Positions 52,851-62,169 of a DNA stretch of 64,000 nt are shown here, in pieces. The position numbers and the translations under genes are program-made. Positions within the stretch are counted from its first letter, which is position 1. The number at the start of each line of letters is the position of its first letter. Origin of the DNA: Oscillospiraceae bacterium. GTDB lineage: Bacteria; Bacillota; Clostridia; Oscillospirales; Ruminococcaceae. The stretch lies in NCBI GenBank assembly GCA_009784825.1, contig WQXO01000001.1, forward strand, positions 189,599-253,598, written 5' to 3'. The notes beneath the pieces are model-generated. The model worked only from the letters and a program-made list of their open reading frames with translations. It had not been told where the DNA came from and searched no databases.

Positions 52851-55322
52851 TTGAAAAAAGTATTATTTGTTGTAATTTTAATAGCTGTTTTGATATACGC
52901 TGTGTCTGCGTTAAATCCGGGCAGGAACAGCCTTGAACGGTTTGAACCGACTCTTGCCGGCGTTGAAACGGTTATGGCGGTTAATCCCGATGACGGGTCG
53001 GTTTATCTTGTTGATTATGACGGCAGTCAAACTTATATTTATCGTGTTAATGAAAACGGGAAAATCACCGCTTTATACAAGGATGCTATTCCCGGCAGTA
53101 TTGCGGCGATGACGGTTCATAAGGGTATGCTGTATTGTGTGGTTGACCGATTTATCGAAAAAATGCCGGACGGTTCGACATGGTATTTGCTTGAAATTCC
53201 GCTTAATCTTGAGTTTAATTCGGCTCGGAAAATATACGCCGGAGATTATAGCGTCTTACACAGGATAACCGATATATCCACATCGGGGCTGGGGCTTTCT
53301 GTTGCAGGGGTTTCCGATAACGGGTTGTCGGCACATACGTTGAAATGGTCACAAATTCCCGAACGGGCGCCGCTTGATGAATTCGGTGGGTTTGAAACAT
53401 TACCCGAGCCTGTGCGTGATGCTTCTGCGAGTGCTAATGAAGAAAACATCATAGTTTCGGCTATGGTTGACGGCGGGAACATAAAAACCGTTTTGAAAAG
53501 CGGTGCAGGAATTCCCGAAAAAACCGCCTTGTCATTCGACGAATTGAAGCTGCCCTTGAATGTCAGAATAAGCATGTTCAGATTTCCCTCGTTTAGGTTT
53601 GTCGTGTGGGAATTGCTGCTGACATCGGCACTCATCGCTTCCTCTGCGGTGCTGATGTTTTCTAAGAAAATCGCCAACCGCACAACTGCGGGGTTTGCGT
53701 TCTCTTTATTAGTAATGTTTGCTGTTTTAGCAGAGGTGCAGGGCATAAACACTTCAGCAGCTTTGTCGGCGGGGAGAGAGGATGAGGCAAGAGGCAAGAG
53801 CGTGTATATAAGCGGTACGCTTGATGGGTATGACTATACCGTGTTTAATGATGCGGATTTTTATAGAACAGCAGAGTTTAGTGAATTGAGCAGTTATTTC
53901 GGGAGTTATTACGACAATAGGGGTAACACGGTTACGCAAAGCCGTTCCGAGTTGATTTTCATAACCGAACGCAACCGACCTGTTACGGCGGTTTCGGAAA
54001 GGTTTCCCTATAAGCAGTCTGCAGAGGATGTGTTCAGCAGTTCGGTTATGGAGGCTGTAGAAGCGGCACTTGATACCGGAAGCACGGTTACTGCATTATC
54101 GGGGAAATATACCGTTTCGGTTTCACCCTGCTTTTACGGGGGGAGAGTGATTGCCCTTGTTGTCACCGAGGTTTCAAAGGGTGATGTGGATTATGCGTTA
54201 AGCAAGGCTCGCAGTGATTATATGAAAGCGGGACTGACGGTTATATTGGTTGCTGTTTTGGTAATGTTCCTGTTCAATCAAGGGCTGACACGCCCGTTGA
54301 ACCGTGTTATTAAGCGAATGGGCAAATATGGTGACGGCAGATTCGAAACCGGGGATTTCGCAAGCAAGGTAAGCTCTAAGGGTGATGTCGGGGAGATGGA
54401 GCGTGCAATATCCGAAATCGGTGTTTCGCTCGCCATCAACGAGTATGAAACTAAAACCATGATAAATTCGTTTTATCGTTTTGTTCCCAGAGGGATTGAA
54501 AAGCTGCTTCATCGTGCGGGTATAACCGAAATAAGCAGTGGTGACATTGTTTCGGTGAAAGATAATTTATGCCTTTTATCGGTTGACAATCGTGAAAGGG
54601 TTCAAGAAAGCACCGACGACAACGGATACATGAGCTTCGTCAACAGATGTTTCTCGGTAATTCACGAGAATGTTCAAAAACACGAGGGAATGCTGTTGTC
54701 CGGCGATTTCAACCTGTCATCGCTTCCGATATTGTTCTCGGGGGAATCCGGCTCACATTCGGGAGGGCTGAGGTTCGGGCTTGATGTTATGGCGGGGTGT
54801 ACAAGCGATGGCGAAACCGCTCCCGACTTCTTTATGTTTTTGCACCATACTAAGTTCCTTTACGGGATTGCGGGAACAGAGGAAAAGGCGTTTCCTTTCC
54901 TGTCCTCTTATGAAATGAATTTCCTTAATTCATATTCTCACAAGCTAAGGACGCTTGGTGTACGCATTGTAATGACCGAGCAGTATTACAATTATTTATC
55001 GAGGGAAGCGAATTTTTCCGCACGGTTCATCGGGTTCATTTCCTCGCAGGACGAGAATTACAGCTATAAGTTATACGAAGCGTTAGACTGTTATCCCGAC
55101 AGCGAAAAGTTGGAACGCAAGAGGTATAATGACCGTTTCCAAAAAGCGATTACCATGTTCTTGAAAAACGATTTCTATTTGGCGAGGAGTGAGTTTTCTG
55201 CAATACTACGCTCCAACCCGAGTGACGGTGTGGCTCGCTGGTATATCTTCGCTTGTGAGCATTTGTTCAACAGCAATGACCTGTCCAAAGCAACCTATAA
55301 CCTTTTCGGGATAGAAGAATAG
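52851..55322 (+). CDS. membrane sensor with HAMP and degenerate class III cyclase domain
   Basis: The TTG at 52851 follows CGAAGGGG. The 823-residue protein has an N-terminal signal anchor (4-21) and a propeller-like outer domain (about 25-240, NPDDGSVYLVDYDGSQTYIY). Two TM helices (about 250-272 and 279-297) and a second outer domain of Cache type (about 305-450) follow. A further TM (about 461-478) leads to HAMP (RPLNRVIKRMGKYGDGRFE). A cyclase-homology domain (about 540-735) has FYRFVPRGIEKLL, NRCFSVIHENVQKHEGMLLSGDFN and TLGVRIVMTEQYYNYL, but catalytic Asp positions look lost. A C-terminal TPR-like end (FLKNDFYLARSEFSAILRSNP) is usual for such cyclases. A signalling or structural role is inferred. 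Confidence 0.68.
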   Translation: MKKVLFVVILIAVLIYAVSALNPGRNSLERFEPTLAGVETVMAVNPDDGSVYLVDYDGSQTYIYRVNENGKITALYKDAIPGSIAAMTVHKGMLYCVVDRFIEKMPDGSTWYLLEIPLNLEFNSARKIYAGDYSVLHRITDISTSGLGLSVAGVSDNGLSAHTLKWSQIPERAPLDEFGGFETLPEPVRDASASANEENIIVSAMVDGGNIKTVLKSGAGIPEKTALSFDELKLPLNVRISMFRFPSFRFVVWELLLTSALIASSAVLMFSKKIANRTTAGFAFSLLVMFAVLAEVQGINTSAALSAGREDEARGKSVYISGTLDGYDYTVFNDADFYRTAEFSELSSYFGSYYDNRGNTVTQSRSELIFITERNRPVTAVSERFPYKQSAEDVFSSSVMEAVEAALDTGSTVTALSGKYTVSVSPCFYGGRVIALVVTEVSKGDVDYALSKARSDYMKAGLTVILVAVLVMFLFNQGLTRPLNRVIKRMGKYGDGRFETGDFASKVSSKGDVGEMERAISEIGVSLAINEYETKTMINSFYRFVPRGIEKLLHRAGITEISSGDIVSVKDNLCLLSVDNRERVQESTDDNGYMSFVNRCFSVIHENVQKHEGMLLSGDFNLSSLPILFSGESGSHSGGLRFGLDVMAGCTSDGETAPDFFMFLHHTKFLYGIAGTEEKAFPFLSSYEMNFLNSYSHKLRTLGVRIVMTEQYYNYLSREANFSARFIGFISSQDENYSYKLYEALDCYPDSEKLERKRYNDRFQKAITMFLKNDFYLARSEFSAILRSNPSDGVARWYIFACEHLFNSNDLSKATYNLFGIEE

Positions 55323-55337
55323 CGGGAGGTAACGAGA

Positions 55338-56558
55338 TTGAATCAATTTTTTAAATCGTTTTTTGGTAATCTGCGTTCACGCTTAAGCAGATATTGGAAC
55401 CAACTGCGATTGTTACTCAGCCCGACCTGGTGGCGATTACAAGGATTTTCTAAGCTTAGGTCGTTCTTTACCTCGCTGTTTAATGTAAAGCCGAGGGACA
55501 AAAAGGATTATTATACTATTTGGCGGTGGATGGTCAGCAAGCGGTTGGCGTTCGCTTTGACAGTCGGCATAGGCGTGTGTGCGTTGTTTTATATATTAGT
55601 GCTGTCGCCTATATCGCCCCAAGGATTAAGCACAGGCTCGGATGCTGTTCCGATTTATAAATATAACTCCATTCCGCTGAGGTTTGCTAAGGGAGATGTG
55701 CGAATTCAAGCCCGAAAAGGTTATATCGCTTATGTGGGAAGTGTTGAAAAAGGAATGGTAAAAGGGCAGGGCAAGCTCTATTCCGAGGGTGGAGACTTGA
55801 TATATGAGGGCGAGTTTGACCAAAACATGTTCAATGGTGTGGGGCGGCTGTATTATCCGACTAATGAGCTAAAGTATGAGGGGGAATTCGCAGACAACCT
55901 TTATCAGGGGCAGGGCAGACAATATAGGGCGGCAGGCTCACTCGAATACAGGGGCGAATTTTTACAGGGGATGAGGAACGGTCAAGGGCAGTTGATTAAT
56001 GCTTCCGGGGTGCAGATTTTCAGCGGAACATTCCAGATGGATAATATCCTGTATACACAGTTAATCGGGAAGTCGACTGCGGAAATTGCCCAAATGTATA
56101 CCGGCTCGCAGAATGTGTATTTCCACTTTAGTGAATATTGTGTTGAAATGAGGGAAATCGGTGCGGTGTATTCAGTCGATTCAGACCAGAACACCCTCGA
56201 GGCCGAGTGGATTGTTAAAAATGTTATTGTTTTGGCAGATGAGATAACCGTGGGTAGCGAGAAATTAAATGAGATAAATCAACTTTCCGCTTTCTTCGGG
56301 GCACCCGATTATTTCGGTGAAGCGTGGGTCAATCTCACGGAGGCGGTTGCGGTTAATCTGCTGGAGGGGTATCCCGAGTTAAGCAAGGTGGAAATGAGAA
56401 GAACCTCAACCTTCGATAATGTTTTCGATGTCAACTATTATGATTGGGATTATTCACTGTATATCTTCGCTTATAAAATGGACGGTTTGATGTATACCTT
56501 TTACTGTACTGCGGCAAATTCACAAAGCTTCTTCATGTATTCGATAACGACGGATTAG
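55338..56558 (+). CDS. MORN-repeat membrane protein
   Basis: The TTG at 55338 follows GGGAGGT. The 406-residue protein has a basic, Arg/Trp-rich cytoplasmic start (about 1-65) and one TM helix (about 70-92, LAFALTVGIGVCALFYILVL). Four MORN-type repeats follow (about 125-220): GKLYSEGGDLIYEGEFDQNMFNGVG-like, LKYEGEFADNLYQGQGRQY, LEYRGEFLQGMRNGQGQL. The rest (about 225-406) is a beta-rich outer domain of unknown type. MORN repeats bind lipids or proteins. The gene is the third of three consecutive membrane-protein genes in the operon, with 15-28-base gaps. Confidence 0.78.
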   Translation: MNQFFKSFFGNLRSRLSRYWNQLRLLLSPTWWRLQGFSKLRSFFTSLFNVKPRDKKDYYTIWRWMVSKRLAFALTVGIGVCALFYILVLSPISPQGLSTGSDAVPIYKYNSIPLRFAKGDVRIQARKGYIAYVGSVEKGMVKGQGKLYSEGGDLIYEGEFDQNMFNGVGRLYYPTNELKYEGEFADNLYQGQGRQYRAAGSLEYRGEFLQGMRNGQGQLINASGVQIFSGTFQMDNILYTQLIGKSTAEIAQMYTGSQNVYFHFSEYCVEMREIGAVYSVDSDQNTLEAEWIVKNVIVLADEITVGSEKLNEINQLSAFFGAPDYFGEAWVNLTEAVAVNLLEGYPELSKVEMRRTSTFDNVFDVNYYDWDYSLYIFAYKMDGLMYTFYCTAANSQSFFMYSITTD

Positions 56559-56602
56559 TTGTAAAGGGCGGACAATTTATAGAAAGGAGCGGTAATATCA
56601 TT

Positions 56603-58684
56603 ATGAGAAAACAAGTTTCTCTGAAAAAACAAGTTGTTTTAAAGAAATTATGCGTTATATTGTGTGTTTTTCAATTAACGGCTTTTGTTAATATTGCTTC
56701 TGTTGTAAGCTCGGTTTCCGCTCCGACAATTTTGAAAAATTTCCATATGGCACAAGCACAAAGGTTGGCTTTAGCGAGCAGCCCCGAGCAAAGGAAAATA
56801 TATAACGAAATTCTCTTGAAAAGGATGAAATATACCGAATCGGTTAAAGGAATTCAAGCAAAGGCGAAGAATAAACAAACTTTAAGATGGACTCCGCTTT
56901 TGTCGTTTAAATTTCCGGAAAAACTGGATTATCCCGAGGAAATCGAGTTAGTTATGAAGCCGCTCGCATTAACTGCCGAGATTAACACGCTTCAGCATAA
57001 GATGAACGACCAGCGATTTGCGATTGTTGCAAGGGTTAATACGACGTTTTTTAAGGTTTATGTGTTGCAGGAGAAGGTCCGCTTCACCGAGGATATTTTA
57101 GCCGCCGCCGAGCTTGAGCTTGACCGGAATATTGCACGGCTTGCAACCGGAACAGCAAAGCAAAGCGACATTGATAACATGCAGAAGTCTGTCGATAAAT
57201 TAATCGGGGATTTAGCACAGCTAAAGCGTAATTTCCAGACAGAGAAAGAAGAGCTAAGCGATTTAATAAGGCTTGATGTGACGACGGGGTATTATTTCGC
57301 TCCACCGTTGCAGACGGCGGAAATCAGCCGCCAGCAGTTAGAATTTATTATAAAATATACGCTTGATAATGACCAGCTGTATTATGAAATGAAGTTAGCC
57401 GAGTCGATGGCGTTAGTTAACCTTAACACAACGGAACAGCTTTTCCGCAAGCAGTATGGTGCGAAGGTTAACCCTGTTAATCCGTTTTTGGTTGCGGCAA
57501 GACAAGGGAACGAAATCGACGGAGCGGCGTTCAAAATCCAGTATGACGCCATGCTGAAAACCTTCGACAAACCGTGGGACGGGCAATACAGAATTCTGTT
57601 CATTCGCTTTACCAAGGAATTCTTAAAAGGGCAGATTTCCGGTACACGTTACATAGAGGATGAAATGTATGCCCTGTATACCGCTTGTATGGAATATGCC
57701 GCCGCAAGGAAAGACAGGGAGGCAACCGAAAAGGCTTTAATCAAGCAGGTGAATTCTGAATTTGAGGCACTTGTGACCGCTAAAAACGCCGCCGCCTCCT
57801 TAGTTAAGGCAGTCGAGGACGAGAAAACTCAGTTAGAGCGGGTTATTGCCCTTAACAAAACCGGGAAAGCGGAATACAGCGAGGTTAAGGATAAGCAGGA
57901 CGAATACCAGTCTGCACAGGTTGACGCAATTGACGCATTAGCCGCCTACAACGATTTATTAACCAGCTTTGACCGTTTGACCTGTGGTGCGATTACTAAG
58001 CTATTACGGGGTGACGGACTTGATACTGACACAGGCGGGGGCGGTGTAAGTCTGCCGGGCGACGGCGAGGGGAACATCTACTATTATATATATAACGACA
58101 TTGCGGATATGACGTTTGTGTTCGGGTTAGATGTACCCGACGATTTCGAGCCGGAGATTACACATTTTGAGTTATGGTATGAGGGGGTTCAAATCGGTAC
58201 GAGAACTGCGGTAGGTAACCGGTTGAAGCACTTAGCGCTTACAATCGGCAGCAGTGACGAGGTTACGGTAAGGGTGTTTGATGGGGATAAGTTCGTGGCT
58301 GAATGTGTGGTTGACGCTACCTCACCCCGAGATATTCTACCGATACCTAAGGCGGAAAAACCAAATGAAATCCCCACTGAAAAGGTCATAGGGACTTATA
58401 AAATTGAAACAGTGGTTACGGGGAGCATAAGCACATCTAAGCTGACATTCGTTTTCGACACCGGCTTAGGGGCAGGGTTTTACAGGATTGTTTACGGCGA
58501 AAGCGATGTCTACAGCAGTGATTTAATCCCAGTTGATGAGGGGTTCACCTATTTGTCTTTATTGTTCGGTTCGTTAAGCGACATAACAGTATTAATTTAC
58601 GACAAGAACCAACAGCCCCTTGGGGAAGCGTGGTTAGACCCGTCGGAGATGACGGTAAGGCAATTAATAGTTAATGATGAATAA
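56603..58684 (+). CDS. exported TolC-like coiled-coil protein
   Basis: AAAGGAGC precedes the ATG. The 693-residue protein has an N-terminal signal or anchor (about 17-42, ending VSSVSA). About residues 45-470 form a long helical region like the outer-membrane-factor/TolC hairpins. RFAIVARVNTTFFKVYVLQEKV, AAAELELDRNIARLATGTAKQSDIDNM and KALIKQVNSEFEALVTAKNAA, then ALNKTGKAEYSEVKDKQDEY, repeat the same pattern twice. A Gly-rich linker and two similar beta domains (about 500-585, 600-690) follow. TolC-type proteins normally span a Gram-negative outer membrane, so a member in a lipoprotein-rich Firmicute locus is unusual. It may form a periplasm-like tube or scaffold for the injection machine. 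Confidence 0.62.
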   Translation: MRKQVSLKKQVVLKKLCVILCVFQLTAFVNIASVVSSVSAPTILKNFHMAQAQRLALASSPEQRKIYNEILLKRMKYTESVKGIQAKAKNKQTLRWTPLLSFKFPEKLDYPEEIELVMKPLALTAEINTLQHKMNDQRFAIVARVNTTFFKVYVLQEKVRFTEDILAAAELELDRNIARLATGTAKQSDIDNMQKSVDKLIGDLAQLKRNFQTEKEELSDLIRLDVTTGYYFAPPLQTAEISRQQLEFIIKYTLDNDQLYYEMKLAESMALVNLNTTEQLFRKQYGAKVNPVNPFLVAARQGNEIDGAAFKIQYDAMLKTFDKPWDGQYRILFIRFTKEFLKGQISGTRYIEDEMYALYTACMEYAAARKDREATEKALIKQVNSEFEALVTAKNAAASLVKAVEDEKTQLERVIALNKTGKAEYSEVKDKQDEYQSAQVDAIDALAAYNDLLTSFDRLTCGAITKLLRGDGLDTDTGGGGVSLPGDGEGNIYYYIYNDIADMTFVFGLDVPDDFEPEITHFELWYEGVQIGTRTAVGNRLKHLALTIGSSDEVTVRVFDGDKFVAECVVDATSPRDILPIPKAEKPNEIPTEKVIGTYKIETVVTGSISTSKLTFVFDTGLGAGFYRIVYGESDVYSSDLIPVDEGFTYLSLLFGSLSDITVLIYDKNQQPLGEAWLDPSEMTVRQLIVNDE

Positions 58685-58721
58685 TTAATAATGAGTAAAC
58701 TTAGGAAAGGGGGATATTTAA

Positions 58722-61427
58722 ATGAAGAAATTCTTGAAAAAGAAGATAGTTGTTCCGGTTATTGCTTCGGCTTTAGCGATAACTATGACGGCTGTGCTTG
58801 TCAGTGCGTTGTGGAACCCGAATAACGCTGTTCGTATAAATTCTGCGAGCATTGAGGATTCTACACTTGCAATCGGGACACATCTTATACATTTAAGTGC
58901 CCTTTCCGATAAGATATACGAAATTGCACAAAACAGTGCGGTTGAATCCGAGCAAGACCGTGTGTATTATAAATCCGAGTTAATGGGCGGGACATGGTGC
59001 GACATAACCGAAGCCTCCCATATTTCTGCAATTGCCGAGGGTGTGGCAGGTGACAGTATGCCGGTTAATAATTCTGTGATTGATGCGTTGCTGTTCACAC
59101 ACCATACACGTTCAAACGGTATAACCTATGACCTGCGTACCGGCATGCCTGTTAATATTTTCGATATATACAGCCCGTATGACCTTGAATCAATGATAGA
59201 GCTGTTCCCGCTTAAAACGCATTATGACCTTATGCGGGAGAACCAGAGCGACTCTGAATCGGGAAGAATGAAAATTTCACGGGCACAGGTATTTTTCAGA
59301 ACCGATGTAAGAAATGACAGAACCGGAAGCTTGGACAACGCCCTCGCAACACTTCAGGAATACTACAGCCAGATTGCAAGTGAAGCCGATTCGAGCGAGC
59401 TTAATGCAGTTCAAACAGTTATGGACACGGTGGACGCTACCCGTCGTGCCGAGGTTTTCAAAATTATTGAGGCGGCACTTTTAGAGTATATAGATGAAAT
59501 CAGCTCTATGGAGGATATTCCCGAGAAAAAGTTCTACGACAATTCTGACCCTCCCGTGCTTATTGAAACCATTCCCGAAAGAGAGGCGGAGGAACCGGAT
59601 ACCGGGTTAATCGCCGCCGCAAGTGAGAGCTTGGCGAACATTCAATCGGCTATTATTTTACAAGAGGGTAAGATGTTAGACGAGGGTGTGGGAGTCAGCA
59701 ATGCGATATATTATCGTTATGCCAATGATTTAATTAATAACGCAAGAGCGAGGAATTTCTTCGCATGTGACGGTGACGTTGAGAACATTATTGCCCTTAA
59801 TAATATTTTAGCAGACAGAATTATCGACAAGGAACACGAGGCTGTTATTCTGCGTGACCCGCTGATTACAACCGCCGCAGAGCGCTATACAATCGGGCTG
59901 AGGGCAGGGGTTAACGCCGAATATCGTGCCGCTGTTACTGCACAGTCGGCGGGTGCTGTGTTAAATTCCATTGCACGTGAGCACGCAGGCGAATTAAGCA
60001 TAATGCGGAGTGAACTTGAGTTTTTCATAGATTCGATTGTTAAGCGAATGTCAACTGAAGACGGTATCAGTTATATAAACAGCCGACTGAACATTACTAC
60101 GGCGTGGTACGGTTCGGTGAGGAACGACGGGTTTAAGGCACATACCGACCAAAGCATAGCCGACCATATCGACTTTTTGACAAGGCTTTTAGCAAGTCTT
60201 AATGCCAAGCTCGGCGGCAGTGAGATGGATAAGCTGATGGCGGAGAAATCGGCACTTCAAACCGATTATATGACTGCTTTAGACAACAACGACCTCGCCG
60301 GAGCTGACGATATAGCAAACAGAATTGCCGCAATTGATGAACGCATAGAGGAATTGGAAAACGAGATTAATTCTGAAATCGCTGACATTCAAAGCCAATT
60401 AAGCGATTTAAGGAACGCACAGGACAATGGTGATAACTCTGATGCAACGGCTAATAAAATCCGTGAGCTTGAAACCAAATTAAGTGTGTTGAATTCGGGG
60501 TTGTCGGAGAATTCTGTGGGTAGCTTAGTGGCAGGGCTGAGAAAAGATTTATTGGACGGCATAAAGAATAAGGAAACCCTTGCCCAAATAGAAGACGGCA
60601 TTGACGCATTAGGCGGACTGCTCGACATGAATTATAAAACCGTGTTCCCGGCATTAAATGATGTGTATGGTGCGTTGGTGCAAAACAGGGACTTAAACGG
60701 AGACAATTCCTATAATTCTGCGATTGACAAAATTGAACAGCTTATTCTCAATAACAAAGGTGCTTATGACAATGCAATGCTTGACGGTTTAAGCATGTCT
60801 GACATGAACGGTTTAATGGATTCGTTCCTTGGAATTTCGGACGGTTCGGGGACGGGTTCGGGAACAGGTACAGGTACAGGTTCGGGAGCGGGTACAGGAT
60901 TGGGCGGCGGTTCGAGTTTATATGACCTGCTCGGGCATGATGGGTGTGAAGTTGTTAAAATTATGGCACTTCAATCGTATTACGAGCAGACCGGCAACCT
61001 TGACGCATTGAGGCTGGCACAGGCGAAAATCCAAACCGAGATTAATCGGGGGAATGTGATGGTATATATCAAGGTCACTGACCCGTTAGGCATATACGTC
61101 CCGTCGAAGAATTTGGCGGCGTTTATAAATATGCGGTATGTTTGGAATCGCAATCATAATCAAGCGGCGCTCACAAAAGGCACAGAATATTACGCTTTCA
61201 CCGCTTTTTCCGATAAGGTTATCCGCACTAAGGACAGCTCCGAGTCTGAGCAGATGTTAGTTACCGCTAAGCTAAGAAACGTCGTGTATATCCCGACCTC
61301 GTACACTATAAAAGAATTCGGGGTTGACGGACTGTACATTACCGGGACGGATTACGGGGTTATGTTCAACGCACAATTAAGCAGTGCCGCAGATGATTTG
61401 TTAGCAATACTTTTGAGAGGATACTAA
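58722..61427 (+). CDS. 901-residue membrane-anchored coiled-coil protein of unknown function
   Basis: AAAGGGGG precedes the ATG. The protein has an N-terminal TM helix (about 9-31) and a long outer part. A helical region carries LQEYYSQIASEADSSELNAV. A coiled coil (about 505-610) includes AIDERIEELENEINSEIADI. A Gly/Ser/Thr linker (GSGTGSGTGTGTGSGAGTGL, about 706-730) encoded by a GGTACA/GGTTCG microsatellite comes next, then a compact C-terminal domain (about 735-901) with VYIKVTDPLGIYVPSKNLAAF. No family recognised. The single anchor and great length fit an envelope-spanning tether or scaffold. It directly precedes the DUF4255 and sheath genes. Confidence 0.6.
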   Translation: MKKFLKKKIVVPVIASALAITMTAVLVSALWNPNNAVRINSASIEDSTLAIGTHLIHLSALSDKIYEIAQNSAVESEQDRVYYKSELMGGTWCDITEASHISAIAEGVAGDSMPVNNSVIDALLFTHHTRSNGITYDLRTGMPVNIFDIYSPYDLESMIELFPLKTHYDLMRENQSDSESGRMKISRAQVFFRTDVRNDRTGSLDNALATLQEYYSQIASEADSSELNAVQTVMDTVDATRRAEVFKIIEAALLEYIDEISSMEDIPEKKFYDNSDPPVLIETIPEREAEEPDTGLIAAASESLANIQSAIILQEGKMLDEGVGVSNAIYYRYANDLINNARARNFFACDGDVENIIALNNILADRIIDKEHEAVILRDPLITTAAERYTIGLRAGVNAEYRAAVTAQSAGAVLNSIAREHAGELSIMRSELEFFIDSIVKRMSTEDGISYINSRLNITTAWYGSVRNDGFKAHTDQSIADHIDFLTRLLASLNAKLGGSEMDKLMAEKSALQTDYMTALDNNDLAGADDIANRIAAIDERIEELENEINSEIADIQSQLSDLRNAQDNGDNSDATANKIRELETKLSVLNSGLSENSVGSLVAGLRKDLLDGIKNKETLAQIEDGIDALGGLLDMNYKTVFPALNDVYGALVQNRDLNGDNSYNSAIDKIEQLILNNKGAYDNAMLDGLSMSDMNGLMDSFLGISDGSGTGSGTGTGTGSGAGTGLGGGSSLYDLLGHDGCEVVKIMALQSYYEQTGNLDALRLAQAKIQTEINRGNVMVYIKVTDPLGIYVPSKNLAAFINMRYVWNRNHNQAALTKGTEYYAFTAFSDKVIRTKDSSESEQMLVTAKLRNVVYIPTSYTIKEFGVDGLYITGTDYGVMFNAQLSSAADDLLAILLRGY

Positions 61428-61560
61428 ATAATTAATAATGAATAAGTAATAATTAACAATGGTTGTGTCGCCTTGCGGCGACGGATTTAAAAATAAAAAT
61501 CTTTGCGGACGCAAATACCAAAATTATTCATTATTCATTATTAACTATTAATTATATGGG
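61428..61560. repeat. palindromic MITE-like element
   Basis: Left AT-rich arm (AATAATTAATAATGAATAAG) and right arm (TTATTCATTATTCATTATTA) are imperfect inverted copies around a GTCGCC-TTGC-GGCGAC hairpin. The core CGACGGATTT and AATACCAA also occur beside tRNA-Arg (16494-16520), so the element is repeated in the genome. It lies inside the injection operon. Confidence 0.6.
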
Positions 61561-61568
61561 GAGAAAAT

Positions 61569-62144
61569 ATGGCTGATTATCCGATTATTTCCGACGTGAG
61601 TGCACATCTTGTGAAAATACTGAGGCAGAAAATGTGCCCCGAGCCGATACCGTCACCGAATAATATTGATGTTTCCTCCCCTGCAGAGCAGGACGTTGAC
61701 TATATATTAGGACTGTATCTTTATGATGTTCGTGAGGAGGGGGAAATCGCAGTTCCGCCGTTCATCAGTGTGAGTAAGGCACGATTGCAGAAACCGCCTA
61801 AGCCGTACAGCTTGTATTATATGCTGTTCATCAACGGGTCGTCGCAGATGGGGTTGAAAGCCCACGATATTCAAAAAATTATCGGGCGGGCGGCACAGAT
61901 TGTAAACGACGGAAGCGTTATAAATCCTCGAACGCTTCAGCCGTGGATGCAGGTGGACGAGGGGCCTATCATAGTAGCTCCCGCTAAGATTTCACTTGAG
62001 GATAAGGTGAGGGTGTGGAGTGCGATTAATAAGCCTTATCAAATAAGCCTGTTTTATAAAGTTTCGCCTGTTTTATTGTCGAGTGAAATTATTGTAGATA
62101 CTGCACGCGTAACAAAGGCAGATTTCAACCTCGATGTAAAGTAA
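61569..62144 (+). CDS. DUF4255 (Pvc16/Afp16-like) tail-terminator-type protein
   Basis: The 191-residue protein matches the DUF4255 N-terminal domain found in Afp16/Pvc16 cap proteins of contractile injection systems. Signatures are YPIISDVSAHLVKILRQKM, QDVDYILGLYLYDVREEGE, and RLQKPPKPYSLYYMLFINGSS, with late LEDKVRVWSAINKPYQISLFYKVSPVLLSS. It would sit on the end of the tube or sheath and fix length. GGGGAGA precedes the ATG. The 244-residue gene follows after 25 bases. Confidence 0.9.
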   Translation: MADYPIISDVSAHLVKILRQKMCPEPIPSPNNIDVSSPAEQDVDYILGLYLYDVREEGEIAVPPFISVSKARLQKPPKPYSLYYMLFINGSSQMGLKAHDIQKIIGRAAQIVNDGSVINPRTLQPWMQVDEGPIIVAPAKISLEDKVRVWSAINKPYQISLFYKVSPVLLSSEIIVDTARVTKADFNLDVK

Positions 62145-62169
62145 AAATTACGAAAAGGAGAGTCGAATT

